DNA of 64,000 nt from an uncultured beta proteobacterium (GTDB lineage Bacteria; Pseudomonadota; Gammaproteobacteria; Burkholderiales; Burkholderiaceae_C): positions 35,488-99,487 of the forward strand of contig CAIVXG010000223.1 in NCBI GenBank assembly GCA_903909815.1, in the 5' to 3' direction. Both the position numbers and the translations under genes were made by a program. Within the stretch, counting starts at the first letter, position 1. The number at the start of each line of letters is the position of its first letter. Of this stretch, positions 1-9,353 are shown piece after piece. Below the pieces are notes generated by a model, which did no database searches, had not been told where the DNA came from, and was given only the letters and a program-made list of their open reading frames with translations.

Positions 1-864
1 TGGCATTTGCTGTTGTTCCAATCGAGCCAACGCCACACTGAGACTGCCGATGGCAGTGCGTGACGGCGGCATCGATGAATGGCCCGCCGTGGCGTGGGCA
101 TTGAGCGCAAGCGTCAGGTAGCCTTTTTCGGCAATGCCCACCAGCGCGACCGGGCCGTCAAGCCCAGTCATGACGCCTTGCGTAATCAACAGGCCTTCGT
201 TCAATACAAAGTCGAGCCGGATGCCGCGCGATTTGAGCAGCGCGGCAATGGCGCGCGCACCATCTTCTCCGTTGCGCGTACCCGCTTCTTCGTCGTGACC
301 AAAGGCGAGATAAATGGTTTGCCGGGGTTGCATGCCGTGGGCGATCATCCATTCCACGGCTTCCAGCATGGCCATGAGATTGCCCTTGTTGTCCCATGCC
401 CCCCGGCCCCAAACATAGCCGTCCTGGATCACGCCGGCAAAAGGGGCGTGTAACCAGTCCTTTTCGGTTCCGGGTTCAATCGGCACAACGTCATGATGAG
501 CCATCAACAAAATCGGCTTGGCGCTGGGGTCGCTGCCGCGCCAGGTGTAGAGAAGGCTGTATTGGTTGACGATCTCGCGCTTGAGCGCGTGGTGCACCTG
601 AGGAAAATGCTGTTCGAGATAGCGGTGCAGTCTCAAAAATTCGTCGGTGTTGGCAGGCTGCGGCGCATCGTAGGTGACAGTTGAAATGCGTACCGCACCG
701 GCCAATCGTTGTGCCGCTGCTGAATCGTCCAGCGCAATGGACTGCACAGGCGCCACCTGCAGTTGACGCGAACTTTGTCGCAATGTGTTGTACATCAGCA
801 GTGCGATCAATAGCACGACGCCGGCGGCAATAGCGAACAGGGTACTTCGCAGAATGGGACGCAC
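1..864 (-). CDS. M20 family metallopeptidase (carboxypeptidase-like), 3' end outside window
   Basis: Partial gene: 288 codons are visible and the C terminus lies beyond the left edge. The first possible start is GTG at 864, because an in-frame TAG lies just upstream. Residues about 4-23 form a hydrophobic N-terminal segment (signal or anchor), so the enzyme probably acts at or outside the inner membrane. The zinc-ligand motif MAHHDVVP, then GRGAWDNKG and the catalytic glutamate motif GHDEEAG, mark the M20 di-zinc peptidase fold. The dimerisation-domain entry (HSSMPP) appears before the edge. The best-known relatives are PM20D1/CPS1-like carboxypeptidases that hydrolyse N-acyl amino acids or small peptides. 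The substrate cannot be told from this sequence. It is divergent from the regulator at 921. Confidence 0.85.
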   Translation of the reverse strand, partial: MRPILRSTLFAIAAGVVLLIALLMYNTLRQSSRQLQVAPVQSIALDDSAAAQRLAGAVRISTVTYDAPQPANTDEFLRLHRYLEQHFPQVHHALKREIVNQYSLLYTWRGSDPSAKPILLMAHHDVVPIEPGTEKDWLHAPFAGVIQDGYVWGRGAWDNKGNLMAMLEAVEWMIAHGMQPRQTIYLAFGHDEEAGTRNGEDGARAIAALLKSRGIRLDFVLNEGLLITQGVMTGLDGPVALVGIAEKGYLTLALNAHATAGHSSMPPSRTAIGSLSVALARLEQQQMP

Positions 865-920
865 TATGATGCCTTTCTATGGGATGGGCTCGGTTGGAGC
901 ATTTGAAGAAGGCCATTTTG

Positions 921-1556
921 GTGAATATGAACACGGCGCGCATTAACCCAGGTTCAAACGCTTCCCCTTTGCAGTTGGGAGCGAGCTGCGACGTTTGTGC
1001 CCCCGATTTAGACGCGCTGCTCGGGCGCATTCCCGCGTTGGCGGTTGCGTGGCGCAGCCTGCCGCGCCGATCTTTGCGCAAGGGGCAGACGCTGGTGCAG
1101 ATGGGAGCGACCGTTGCCAGTATGTGGCGGGTGGAGCGTGGGCTGCTGCGGATGTACTACCGGTCGGAGCAGGGTGTTGAGCGCAATCGCTCATTCCATG
1201 CGCAAGGCCACTGGTTGGGGGCCGGCGCTCCACCGGTGGAGACAGCAAGCCCCTACGCCATTGAGGCGCTGGAGGACAGCACGTTGATCGAGGTTTCCTA
1301 TGCGCTATTGATGGGTTGGATGGCGCAGTATCCAGAGGTGCAGAGTAGCTTGCTGGGATCGTTGGATGGCATCTTTGCGCGGCAAGACCAGCGTGTCTCG
1401 GAATTGCTGATGCTGGACGCAGCCCTGCGATACCAAGCCTTCCTCAACTTGTATGGCCATATCGCGGATCGCTTGCGCCTGCACCACGTGGCTAGCTATT
1501 TGGGGATCACCAATGTGGCGCTGTCCCGGATTCGGCGGCGCAGGAAGGACGCATAA
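921..1556 (+). CDS. Crp/Fnr-family transcriptional regulator
   Basis: This is a protein of about 211 residues with a cyclic-nucleotide-binding-like beta-roll (about residues 20-115: RKGQTLVQMG, then RSFHAQGHWLG) and a C-terminal helix-turn-helix (LHHVASYLGITNVALSRIRR) typical of the family. The open frame begins at ATG 879, but GAAGAAGG at 905-912 lies 8 nt before GTG 921, so GTG 921 is preferred; ATG 927 is also possible. The cysteines near the N terminus (CDVC) are not in the FNR iron-sulfur arrangement, and the effector is unknown. It is transcribed divergently from the M20 peptidase, which it might regulate. The family assignment is firm; the ligand and targets are inference. Confidence 0.8.
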   Translation: MNMNTARINPGSNASPLQLGASCDVCAPDLDALLGRIPALAVAWRSLPRRSLRKGQTLVQMGATVASMWRVERGLLRMYYRSEQGVERNRSFHAQGHWLGAGAPPVETASPYAIEALEDSTLIEVSYALLMGWMAQYPEVQSSLLGSLDGIFARQDQRVSELLMLDAALRYQAFLNLYGHIADRLRLHHVASYLGITNVALSRIRRRRKDA

Positions 1557-1738
1557 CGCCTCGCTCCTTTGCAGCATGGCTTGCATCGCGCAACCCGCTT
1601 GCGCCGGGTCGGGGTCCGATAGCAGTCGACCCAAGGCTTTGAGAACGATTTGCAGGACACGCCAAATTTAGGGGCAGCGGCTGGGCGTGCCACCGTCGGC
1701 TGTGGCTGCTTCGTCGTGATGTGGGTCTCAGGCAGGGA

Positions 1739-2212
1739 TCAAAGTGTGGCTGCGAGCGCGCTCAATTGGTCGGTGGCGATGCCCCAGCCCTGATGAAAGC
1801 CCATGGCCTCGTGCGCTGTGCAATCCTCTGCGTTCCAGTGCCGGGCACGCGCCGTATAGCGGGTCTGACCGGCTTCGTTTTCGAACGTCAGTATGCCCGT
1901 AAAGAAGGGTTTGGCCGAGGGCACCCAGGCCGATACATAGGCGTCGGTGAACACCAGGCGCTCGTTCTTTACGACCTCCAGGTAGACGCCGCGGTTCGGC
2001 ATTTTTGTGCCGTCCGGCCCTTGCATCACGATGTGGCTGGCGCCCCCCGCACGCACATCGGTTTGCGCATGCACGGTCGTCCACGGCGGCGGTGTGAACC
2101 ACTGCACGATGAGCGCGGGTTCGACCCAGCAGCGAAAGAGTTTGTCGCGCGCCACCGGGATCAGGCGCGTGATCATGAGTTCATGCAGGTCAGGTGCTGG
2201 GAGGTCGAACAT
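1739..2212 (-). CDS. SRPBCC/AHSA1 (activator of Hsp90 ATPase-like) domain protein
   Basis: This is a small soluble protein of 157 residues with the START-like AHSA1 signature: ARDKLFRCWVEP near the N terminus, VQWFTPPPW, a central GTKMPNRGVYLEV strand, and a C-terminal amphipathic helix containing GFHQGWGIATDQLSALA. The frame is open back to 2338, but GGAG lies 6 nt before ATG 2212, giving the usual family length. These proteins bind small hydrophobic ligands in a helix-grip cavity, and many bacterial members are functionally uncharacterised. The sequence gives no pathway. The gene is convergent with the Crp-like gene across a 182-nt gap in which no clear feature was seen. Confidence 0.8.
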   Translation of the reverse strand: MFDLPAPDLHELMITRLIPVARDKLFRCWVEPALIVQWFTPPPWTTVHAQTDVRAGGASHIVMQGPDGTKMPNRGVYLEVVKNERLVFTDAYVSAWVPSAKPFFTGILTFENEAGQTRYTARARHWNAEDCTAHEAMGFHQGWGIATDQLSALAATL

Positions 2213-2388
2213 GGCTGTCTCCATTTTGATTGCGCGCATTCGAGCGCAATTTTGAATCGGGCGCGAACGCGAGTCGCAATAGACCCTGTGTCCATTATGG
2301 TTTGCGAACTGCGGCTTGAATCGCACGCCGCGCGCCAACCGCTAAGATGACTGCCAGATAATTTTTCGCATAACCCGTCAGGACTGCC

Positions 2389-4371
2389 ATGAAGTTTCAA
2401 CGCATTTACCTCGCCGCCTGCGTCGCCCTGTCGCTCAATGCGGCGCTGGCCGCGCCCCGCGGTGCCATCCCGCAACCCAGCGCGACCCAGATACCGCTGT
2501 GGTGCGAACGCAGCATCGCGCAGGCCAAGGCGCAGATCGAACAGCTCAAGGCCTTGCCCATGACGCGGGTGTCGGTCAGGACCGTGCTCGGCGCCTGGAA
2601 TGCGCTGGACATCACGCTGCAGGACATCGATGGCGCCATCGGATTGTTGTCCGAGACCAGCCCCGAGCCTGAGGTGCGCAAAGCGGCCGAGGCCTGCGAT
2701 CTGCGCTTGTCGGCGCTGCCCAACGAATACCTGCAAAGCGCAGAACTGTATGCCCGGGTGCAGGCGCTGCAAACCCACGATGCGATCGACGCCATGGCGC
2801 GCCAAGGCATTCTGGACGATTTCGAAGAGCGCGGTGTGAGCCTGGCCACTGCCCCTCGTGAGCGTGCGAAAGCGATCTTTGAGCGCATCGACAAGTTGTC
2901 GCAGGACTTTGCGCGCAATGTGCGTGAAACCAAAACCCGGCTCGCGTTCTCCGAAGCGGCGCTCAAGGGCGTGCCGGCGCTTGCCTTGGCCAAACGTGCC
3001 AAAGACGCCGAGGGCAATTACCTGTTCGGGCTGGACTACCCCGAGGCCGATGCGATTTTGAACAACGCCGAGGTCGAGAGTACGCGGCACGACTTCTGGA
3101 TGGCGTTTCAGCAGCGCGGCGGACAGACCAATCTGGACATCCTGAAGGAGACTGTGCAGCTGCGCCTGGAGCTGGCGCAGTTGATGGGGGAGAAGAGCTA
3201 CGCGGACTGGTCGCTCAAGCACAAGATGGCAGGTTCGGCCCAGGCGGTGGACCGCTTCCTGGGCGAGGTGCAGACGCGGGTGGAGGCGCTCGAGCGCGCG
3301 GAACTCGATCAGTTGCGGCTGGAGAAGGTGCGCTTCATGGGCGCCACGGATGCGACGCTCAAGAGATGGGACGTGGCCTTCTACCAGCAGCGGCTGAAGA
3401 AGGAACGCTACAACGTGGATCAGGCCGAGGTGCGCGCCCAGTTCCCGACCGAACCCACCATCGCCTGGATGATGAAGGTCACCAGCACGCTCTATGGCGT
3501 GGAGTTTCGCCCGAACAAGCGCCTGCCCGTCTGGCAGCCGGACGTGCGCGGCTACGACGTGTTCGATGCGCGCAGCCGCAAATACCTGTCCAGCTTTTAT
3601 CTGGACCTGTTTCCGCGCGAAGGCAAATACAAACACGCGGCGGCCTTCGGCATTCGCGGCGTCTCGCTGGCTGCAGGACGCACGCCGGTGTCGGTGCTGG
3701 TGACCAACTTCAGCCGGGACGGATTTGACCAAAGCGAGCTGCGCACGCTGTTTCACGAGTTCGGGCATGTCATGCACGGCGTGCTCTCGCGCACCCGCTA
3801 CGTGATGCAGGCTGGCACCCACGTGAAGCGCGATTTTGTGGAAGCGCCGTCGCAGATGTTCGAGGACTGGCCGCGCCGTGCCGAGGCGATCAGCCTGTTC
3901 GCCCAGGTCTGCCCGAGCTGCAAGCCGATCGATCCGCAACTGATCGCGCGCATGAATGCCTCGCGCGCCTTCGGCCAGGGGATCCAGTACGCGCGCCAGG
4001 GCCTGTACGCCGCCTATGACATGTCACTGCACCGCTCCAGCGCCGCGGACCCGATGCAGTCCTGGATCGCCCTGGAGGGCAAGACGCCCTTGGGCTACGA
4101 GGCTGGCGCCATGGTGCCCGCGGCTTTCGGCCACGTGATGGGCGGCTATGCCGCAGGCTATTACGGCTATATGTGGTCGCAGGTACTGGCGCTGGACATG
4201 CGGTCAGCGTTTGGCGACAACGTGATGGACAAACAGGTGGCGGCGCGCTATCGCCGGCTGATTCTGGAGAGCGGCGGTCAACGTCCACCTGGGGAGTTGG
4301 TGGAAGAATTTTTAGGGCGCAAGCCCTCGGCTGACGCCTTCTTCCGAGAGATCATGGGCAAGCTCCAGTGA
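2389..4371 (+). CDS. M3 family zinc oligopeptidase (thimet/oligopeptidase F-like), secreted
   Basis: This 660-residue protein carries the M3 zinc motif in TLFHEFGHVMHG at about residue 455, where both histidines bind zinc and the glutamate is catalytic. Downstream come the expected third-ligand region (EAPSQMFEDW) and the substrate-side tyrosine-rich segment GYAAGYYGYMWS. The N terminus (MKFQRIYLAACVALSLNAALA) is a clear signal peptide, so it is probably periplasmic, unlike cytoplasmic OpdA. The likely role is degradation of short peptides in the periplasm. It stands alone, followed by the repeat-rich gap before dnaE. Family assignment is firm; localisation rests on the signal peptide. Confidence 0.88.
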   Translation: MKFQRIYLAACVALSLNAALAAPRGAIPQPSATQIPLWCERSIAQAKAQIEQLKALPMTRVSVRTVLGAWNALDITLQDIDGAIGLLSETSPEPEVRKAAEACDLRLSALPNEYLQSAELYARVQALQTHDAIDAMARQGILDDFEERGVSLATAPRERAKAIFERIDKLSQDFARNVRETKTRLAFSEAALKGVPALALAKRAKDAEGNYLFGLDYPEADAILNNAEVESTRHDFWMAFQQRGGQTNLDILKETVQLRLELAQLMGEKSYADWSLKHKMAGSAQAVDRFLGEVQTRVEALERAELDQLRLEKVRFMGATDATLKRWDVAFYQQRLKKERYNVDQAEVRAQFPTEPTIAWMMKVTSTLYGVEFRPNKRLPVWQPDVRGYDVFDARSRKYLSSFYLDLFPREGKYKHAAAFGIRGVSLAAGRTPVSVLVTNFSRDGFDQSELRTLFHEFGHVMHGVLSRTRYVMQAGTHVKRDFVEAPSQMFEDWPRRAEAISLFAQVCPSCKPIDPQLIARMNASRAFGQGIQYARQGLYAAYDMSLHRSSAADPMQSWIALEGKTPLGYEAGAMVPAAFGHVMGGYAAGYYGYMWSQVLALDMRSAFGDNVMDKQVAARYRRLILESGGQRPPGELVEEFLGRKPSADAFFREIMGKLQ

Positions 4372-4423
4372 GATTTCCAAAATAGGTGACAACCTCCTGC
4401 GTTCTTGCCACCCCAACGTTTCT

Positions 4424-4638
4424 CGTCATTGGGAGGCCACAGCCCGTGGCAATCCATCTCGGCAAGCAACCAGAATGCATGGATTGCCGCGCTGCGCTCG
4501 CAATGACGGACTCCTGGTTTGCTGCGCTGGCCATCACTGCGAGGAGTGCAGCGACGCGGCAGTCGCAATGACGGACTCCTGGTTTGCCGCTGGTCATCAC
4601 GGCGAGGAGTGCAGCGATGCGGCAGTCGCCATGACGAC
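4424..4638. repeat. Dispersed GTCATTGCGAG-type repeat cluster upstream of dnaE
   Basis: This noncoding stretch fills most of the M3 peptidase-dnaE gap. It contains an inverted pair: CGTCATTGGGAGGCC...GGCAATCCAT at about 4424-4456, facing ATGGATTGCCGCGCTGCGC...CAATGACG at about 4479-4507. After that comes a tandem duplication of about 64 bp (4504-4568 and 4569-4631), each copy beginning GACGGACTCCTGGTTTGC and containing GCGAGGAGTGCAGCGA. Related arms occur at 8216-8440, 10925-11110 and 56589-56737. Short frames through this stretch, including the N-terminal extension of the dnaE frame, are repeat translations rather than genes. Confidence 0.85.
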
Positions 4639-4665
4639 CTCGGTTCGCTCCCTACAATGCTTGCT

Positions 4666-7600
4666 ATGTCCCCATTTGTTCACCTGCGCCTGCACACCGA
4701 GTTTTCCGTCGTCGACGGCACCAACCGAATCGATGAAATTGTTCCCGCCGCCGTGGCCGATGGCCAGCCCGCGCTGGCCATCACCGACTTAAGCAACCTG
4801 TTTGGCGCGATCAAGTTCTACAAGGGCGCGCGCGCCAAGGGGCTCAAAGCCCTGATCGGCGCCGAGATTTTCCTGGAGGGCCTGGGCACCGACGCCACGG
4901 CCCTGTCGCGCGTGCTGCTGCTGGTGCAAAGCACACAGGGCTATCTGAATCTGTCGGAGTTGCTGGCGCGCGCCTACACGCAAAACGTGGTCAAGGTGCA
5001 GGCGGTGGTGAAGCTGGACTGGCTCAAGGAACTCAGCGCCGGGCTGATCATGCTGTCGGGGGCACAGGCCGGCCCCGTGGGCCAGGCGCTGGTGCAGGGC
5101 GACGGCGCGCGCGCGGCCGACGCGGCGCTGCAACTCGCGTCCATTTTCCCGCATCGTTTCTATCTGGAGCTGCAGCGCGCCGCGCGCGTGGACGACGAGG
5201 CCCATGTGAGCGCGGCGGTGCAGCTCGCGGCGCGCCTGAAGCTGCCGGTGGTGGCGACACACCCGGTGCAGTTTGGCGCTGAGCAAGACTACGAGGCGCA
5301 CGAGGCGCGCGTCTGCATCGCCGAGGGCGAGATCCTGGGCAATCCGCGGCGTGTGCGCCGCTTCACGCGCGAGCAGTATTTCAAGTCGAGCGCGCAGATG
5401 CATGCGCTCTTTTCCGACGTGCCGTCGGCTCTGGCCAACACACTGGAAATCGCCAAGCGCTGCAACCTCACGCTGGTGTTGGGCAAGCCGCAACTGCCCG
5501 AGTACCCCACGCCCGAGGTCAACGGTGTGCGCATGACGCCGGACGAGTACTTCCGTCACGTGTCGTTCGAGGGACTGGAGCAGCGCCTCAAGCACCTGTA
5601 CCTGGATTCGGTGGAGCGCGACAAACAGCGTCCCCGCTACGTTGAGCGTCTCGAATTCGAGATCGCCACCATCCTGAAGATGGGCTTTCCCGGCTACTTT
5701 CTGATCGTGGGCGATTTCATCAACTGGGCCAAGAACAACGGCTGCCCGGTGGGGCCGGGGCGCGGCTCGGGCGCAGGCTCGCTCGTGGCCTACGCCATGG
5801 GCATCACCGACTTGGACCCGCTGCGCTACAACCTGCTGTTCGAGCGTTTTCTCAATCCCGAACGCGTCTCCATGCCCGACTTCGACATCGACTTCTGTCA
5901 GGGCAACCGCGACCGCGTGATCGACTACGTCAAGCTCAAATACGGGCGCGAGGCCGTGAGCCAGATCGTCACCTTCGGCACCATGGCCGCGCGCGCCGCG
6001 ATCCGCGACGTGGGCCGCGTGCTCGACATGAGCTACACCTTTTGCGACGGCATCAGCAAGCTCATCCCGAACAAGCCGGGCGTCAGCGTCACGCTGCAGT
6101 TGCCGCCAGCGGACCGCAAGAAGGACGACAAGACCGTTTATGCGAGCGTGGACGAGCCGCTGCTGGCCGAGCGCGAAGCCAAGGAAGAGGACGTCAAGAC
6201 CCTGCTGGAACTGGCGCGAAAACTCGAAGGGATGACGCGCAACGTGGGCATGCACGCCGGCGGCGTGCTGATCGCGCCGGGCAAGCTCACCGACTTCTGC
6301 CCGCTCTATCAACAACCCGGCAGCGACGCGGCGGTGAGCCAGTTCGACAAGAACGACGTGGAGGCCATCGGCCTGGTGAAGTTCGACTTCTTGGGTCTGG
6401 CCACGCTCACGATTCTTGAGATCGCCAAGGACTTCATCCGCGCGCGCCACATAGGGCAGGAAAATTTTGCCTTCGAGAACATCGACCTGGAGGACGCCGC
6501 CACCTACAAGCTCTTTGCCGACGGACGCACCGAGGCCGTGTTCCAGTTTGAAAGCCGCGGCATGCAGGGCATGTTGAAGGACGCGCGGCCCACGCGCCTG
6601 GAAGACCTGATTGCGTTGAACGCGCTGTATCGCCCCGGCCCCATGGACCTGATTCCCAGCTTCGTGGCGCGCAAGCACGGGCGCGAGCCGGTGGAGTACC
6701 CGCACCCGCTGGTGGCGAAGATGCTGTCCGAGACCTACGGCATCATGGTCTATCAGGAGCAGGTGATGCAGACCGCGCAGATCCTGGGCGGCTACTCGCT
6801 CGGCGGCGCCGACATGCTGCGCCGCGCCATGGGCAAGAAGGACGCGGACGAGATGGCCAAGCACCGCCAGATCTTTCGCGACGGCGCGGCCAAGAATGAC
6901 ATCACCGAGGCCAAGGCGGACGAGGTCTTCGACCTGATGGAGAAGTTCGCGGGCTACGGCTTCAACAAGTCGCACGCCGCCGCCTATTCGCTCTTGGCCT
7001 ACCACACAGGCTGGCTGAAAGTTCATTACGCGGCCGAGTTCTACTGCGCCAACATGACCGTGGAAATGGACGACACGGACAAGCTCAAAGTGTTGTTCGA
7101 GGACGCGCAAAAATTCGGCCTTGCGTTCGAGACGCCGGACGTGAACCGCGGCCGGCATCGCTTCGAGCCGGTCACGGACAAACTCATACGCTACGGCCTG
7201 GGCGCCATCAAGGGTACGGGCCAGCAGGCGATCGACGCCATCGTGGCGGCGCGCGAGGGCCGGGGCAACAGCGCCGCGGGCGCAGCCACCGGTCCATTCA
7301 AGAGCCTGTTTGATTTCTGCGTGCGCGTGGACCGCAGCCGCATCAACAAGCGCACGGTCGAGGCGCTGATCAAGACCGGCGCCTTTGACGCGATCCAGCA
7401 AAACCGCGCGGCGCTGTTGGCCAGCGTGGAGCGCGCCTTCGATTTCGCCGCCGCCGCGCAGGCCAATGTGAACCAGGGCGGCCTCTTTGACATGGATGCC
7501 GATGCCCATGGCTCCAGCACGCAGGAGCCCGAGCTGATGGCCGCGCTGCCCTGGGGCGTGAAAGAGCGGCTCACGCACGAGAAAGCGGCGCTGGGTTTTT

Positions 7601-8202
7601 ATCTCTCGGGCCACCTGTTCGACGAGGTGGCGCGCGAAGTGCGTCGCTTCGTAAAGCGCGAAATCGGCGATCTGCTGGACTCGCGTGAGCCGCTGCTGCT
7701 GGCGGGCATCATCAACGATTTTCGCGTCATCAACGGCCAGCGCGGGCGCATGGGGATCTTCAAGCTGGACGACAAGAGCGGCGTGGTCGAGGCCACCATC
7801 GACGACACGCTGATGAACGCGAACCGCAATCTGATCAAGGACGACGAGTTCGTGATCGTGCGCGGCAGCCTGCAACCCGATCGCTTTACCGGTGGCTTTC
7901 GTCTCAAGGTGGCTGCGGTCTACGACCTGGCCTTGGCGCGCTGCACCTTTGGCAAGTTCCTGCGCGTGAGCGTGAATGGCCGCGCTCCCGACATCGCCCG
8001 GCTGGCGCGGGATTTCCCGCCGCGGCGCGAGCCGAGCGAGCAGGGCGAACTGGTGCGCGCCCTGGGCGTGCGCCTGGCAGTTCAGAGTGAGCGCGCCAGC
8101 GCCGAACTGCAGCTGGGTGAGCAGGCCCGCTTTTTCCCGAGCGACGCGGCGCTGGCTGGCTGGCTGGCGCAAAGCGGGAACGCGGGGATCGTGTACGAGT
8201 GA
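4666..8202 (+). CDS. dnaE: DNA polymerase III subunit alpha
   Basis: This is the catalytic subunit of the replicative polymerase, 1178 residues, the usual length for DnaE. The N-terminal PHP domain begins FVHLRLHTEFSVVDG. The palm carries the catalytic aspartate motif VSMPDFDIDFC, preceded by VGPGRGSGAGSLVAYA. The finger region with GYGFNKSHAAAYS and the C-terminal OB-fold (INGQRGRMGIFKLDD) follow in the normal order. The frame is open upstream to 4519, but that part only translates the repeat cluster. ATG 4666 gives the family N terminus, with ATG 4657 as the alternative. It is convergent with tolA across a repeat-filled gap. Confidence 0.97.
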   Translation: MSPFVHLRLHTEFSVVDGTNRIDEIVPAAVADGQPALAITDLSNLFGAIKFYKGARAKGLKALIGAEIFLEGLGTDATALSRVLLLVQSTQGYLNLSELLARAYTQNVVKVQAVVKLDWLKELSAGLIMLSGAQAGPVGQALVQGDGARAADAALQLASIFPHRFYLELQRAARVDDEAHVSAAVQLAARLKLPVVATHPVQFGAEQDYEAHEARVCIAEGEILGNPRRVRRFTREQYFKSSAQMHALFSDVPSALANTLEIAKRCNLTLVLGKPQLPEYPTPEVNGVRMTPDEYFRHVSFEGLEQRLKHLYLDSVERDKQRPRYVERLEFEIATILKMGFPGYFLIVGDFINWAKNNGCPVGPGRGSGAGSLVAYAMGITDLDPLRYNLLFERFLNPERVSMPDFDIDFCQGNRDRVIDYVKLKYGREAVSQIVTFGTMAARAAIRDVGRVLDMSYTFCDGISKLIPNKPGVSVTLQLPPADRKKDDKTVYASVDEPLLAEREAKEEDVKTLLELARKLEGMTRNVGMHAGGVLIAPGKLTDFCPLYQQPGSDAAVSQFDKNDVEAIGLVKFDFLGLATLTILEIAKDFIRARHIGQENFAFENIDLEDAATYKLFADGRTEAVFQFESRGMQGMLKDARPTRLEDLIALNALYRPGPMDLIPSFVARKHGREPVEYPHPLVAKMLSETYGIMVYQEQVMQTAQILGGYSLGGADMLRRAMGKKDADEMAKHRQIFRDGAAKNDITEAKADEVFDLMEKFAGYGFNKSHAAAYSLLAYHTGWLKVHYAAEFYCANMTVEMDDTDKLKVLFEDAQKFGLAFETPDVNRGRHRFEPVTDKLIRYGLGAIKGTGQQAIDAIVAAREGRGNSAAGAATGPFKSLFDFCVRVDRSRINKRTVEALIKTGAFDAIQQNRAALLASVERAFDFAAAAQANVNQGGLFDMDADAHGSSTQEPELMAALPWGVKERLTHEKAALGFYLSGHLFDEVAREVRRFVKREIGDLLDSREPLLLAGIINDFRVINGQRGRMGIFKLDDKSGVVEATIDDTLMNANRNLIKDDEFVIVRGSLQPDRFTGGFRLKVAAVYDLALARCTFGKFLRVSVNGRAPDIARLARDFPPRREPSEQGELVRALGVRLAVQSERASAELQLGEQARFFPSDAALAGWLAQSGNAGIVYE

Positions 8203-8215
8203 GTTGAGGAGGCTT

Positions 8216-8440
8216 CGTCATTGCGAGCCCCCGAATTTGGCCGGATACTGCCACCGACCTTGACTCGAGAACTTGTCATTGCGTTCGCAGCGCGGCAATC
8301 CATATTGTTGGTTAGCCACCATGGACTGCCGCGTCGCCTGGCTCCTCGCAGTGACGGCCAGCGTGGCAATCCAGCTGCTTTCGGGGAGCGCCGAGATGGA
8401 CTGGCGCGTCGCCTGGCTCCTCGCAGTGACGATCCCGCTC
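8216..8440. repeat. Dispersed repeat cluster between dnaE and tolA
   Basis: This is a second cluster of the same family. A leading module (8216-8282) runs from CGTCATTGCGAGCCC through CCGGATACTGCC and ACCTTGA to GTCATTGCG, and closely matches 10925-10992. It is followed by GCGCGGCAATCCAT (about 8289-8302) and two copies of ATGGACTG[CG]CGCGTCGCCTGG with CTCCTCGCAGTGACG (starting about 8322 and 8397). The cluster lies between the convergent ends of dnaE and tolA and contains no credible gene. Confidence 0.85.
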
Positions 8441-8470
8441 GAATGGATCACCGCACCAATACGATGCGCG

Positions 8471-9322
8471 TCAGTCCTTGGGTCTGAAACCGATACGCAG
8501 TGTGGAGGGGACCCGGCCATCGGTGTCGCGCGGCAGGCGCTCGGTCTTGTCGATGGCCTTGAGCACGGCCTCATCCCAGGACTTGATGCCGCTTGACGCG
8601 ACCAGCTTGCGCCCCACAATGCTTCCGTCGGGGGCGGTGAAGACATCGATATCGGCAGTCGGATTGCCCGCCACAGCCTCGGTGAAAACGATCTTGGGCT
8701 TGATCGTGGCAGCGATGCGTGCGCCGTAGCTGGCCGAGGGGCCGGCCGAGTGCGTGGCGGTGCCGGTCGCGCCCGGTCCACCGGTGGCACCCGCCAGGCC
8801 GGCAAGGCGCTGCAGATTTTCCTGGCGCTGTTTCTCCAACGCCTTGACGCTGATCTGGTCCTGTTTGACTTTGGCTGCGGCCAGGGTTTTCTTGTCGGCC
8901 TCGCGTGCCAGTGCTTCGTTGTGCAGTTTTTCCGCCGCCTGCTTCGCCGCCTTGGCCTTGTCACGCTCCAGTTGCCTCAGGCGTTCCTGTTCCAGCGCCA
9001 GTTCCCGTTGGCGTTGCACGCGCTCTCGTTCCAGCGCAATCTGCGGGTCGGGCAGGGCCACGGGTGGCGCGAGTTCGGGTGCGGGTGGAGGCGCGGCCTC
9101 GGGCTCGGCTGGCGGGGGTTGCGGCGCAGGGGCCGCGGCCTGCGGCACTTCGGCCCAGAGCTCGGCGGCGACGGTTTCAAGTGGGGCGTCGCGGTGCCAG
9201 TTCACACCCCAGGTGAGCGCGGCCACCAGCAGCGCGTGCGCCAGCAAGGCGAGCACCAAAGCGCGCCACAGACCTTCGGGCTGGGCCGGCGAAAACTCCA
9301 GGTGTTGGACGGTGGCAGACAT
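8471..9322 (-). CDS. tolA: Cell envelope integrity protein TolA
   Basis: This is the 283-residue periplasm-spanning member of the Tol-Pal system, which links the inner membrane TolQR motor to the outer membrane during cell constriction. It has one N-terminal membrane segment (about residues 18-38, rich in Leu/Ala), a proline/alanine stretch, and an alanine/lysine/glutamate-rich helical domain (about 90-185, e.g. RERVQRQRELALEQERL). It ends in a TonB/TolA-type C-terminal domain (DIDVFTAPDGSIVGRKL, then LRIGFRPKD). It is the last gene of ybgC-tolQ-tolR-tolA, 31 nt after tolR. No tolB or pal follows; the repeat cluster and dnaE come instead. Confidence 0.9.
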   Translation of the reverse strand: MSATVQHLEFSPAQPEGLWRALVLALLAHALLVAALTWGVNWHRDAPLETVAAELWAEVPQAAAPAPQPPPAEPEAAPPPAPELAPPVALPDPQIALERERVQRQRELALEQERLRQLERDKAKAAKQAAEKLHNEALAREADKKTLAAAKVKQDQISVKALEKQRQENLQRLAGLAGATGGPGATGTATHSAGPSASYGARIAATIKPKIVFTEAVAGNPTADIDVFTAPDGSIVGRKLVASSGIKSWDEAVLKAIDKTERLPRDTDGRVPSTLRIGFRPKD

Positions 9323-9353
9323 CTCGATCCGGGTTGCGCCGACGGCCCTGACC

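Noticed and set aside
2173-3939. 588-codon minus-strand frame opposite the M3 peptidase
   Set aside because: The plus strand carries HEFGH and a signal peptide; the opposite frame has no motif and runs through two real genes.
4789-8172. 1127-codon minus-strand frame opposite dnaE
   Set aside because: dnaE is fully supported by motifs on the plus strand. The antisense frame is Ala/Arg/His/Leu-rich, as expected from the complement of high-GC codons.
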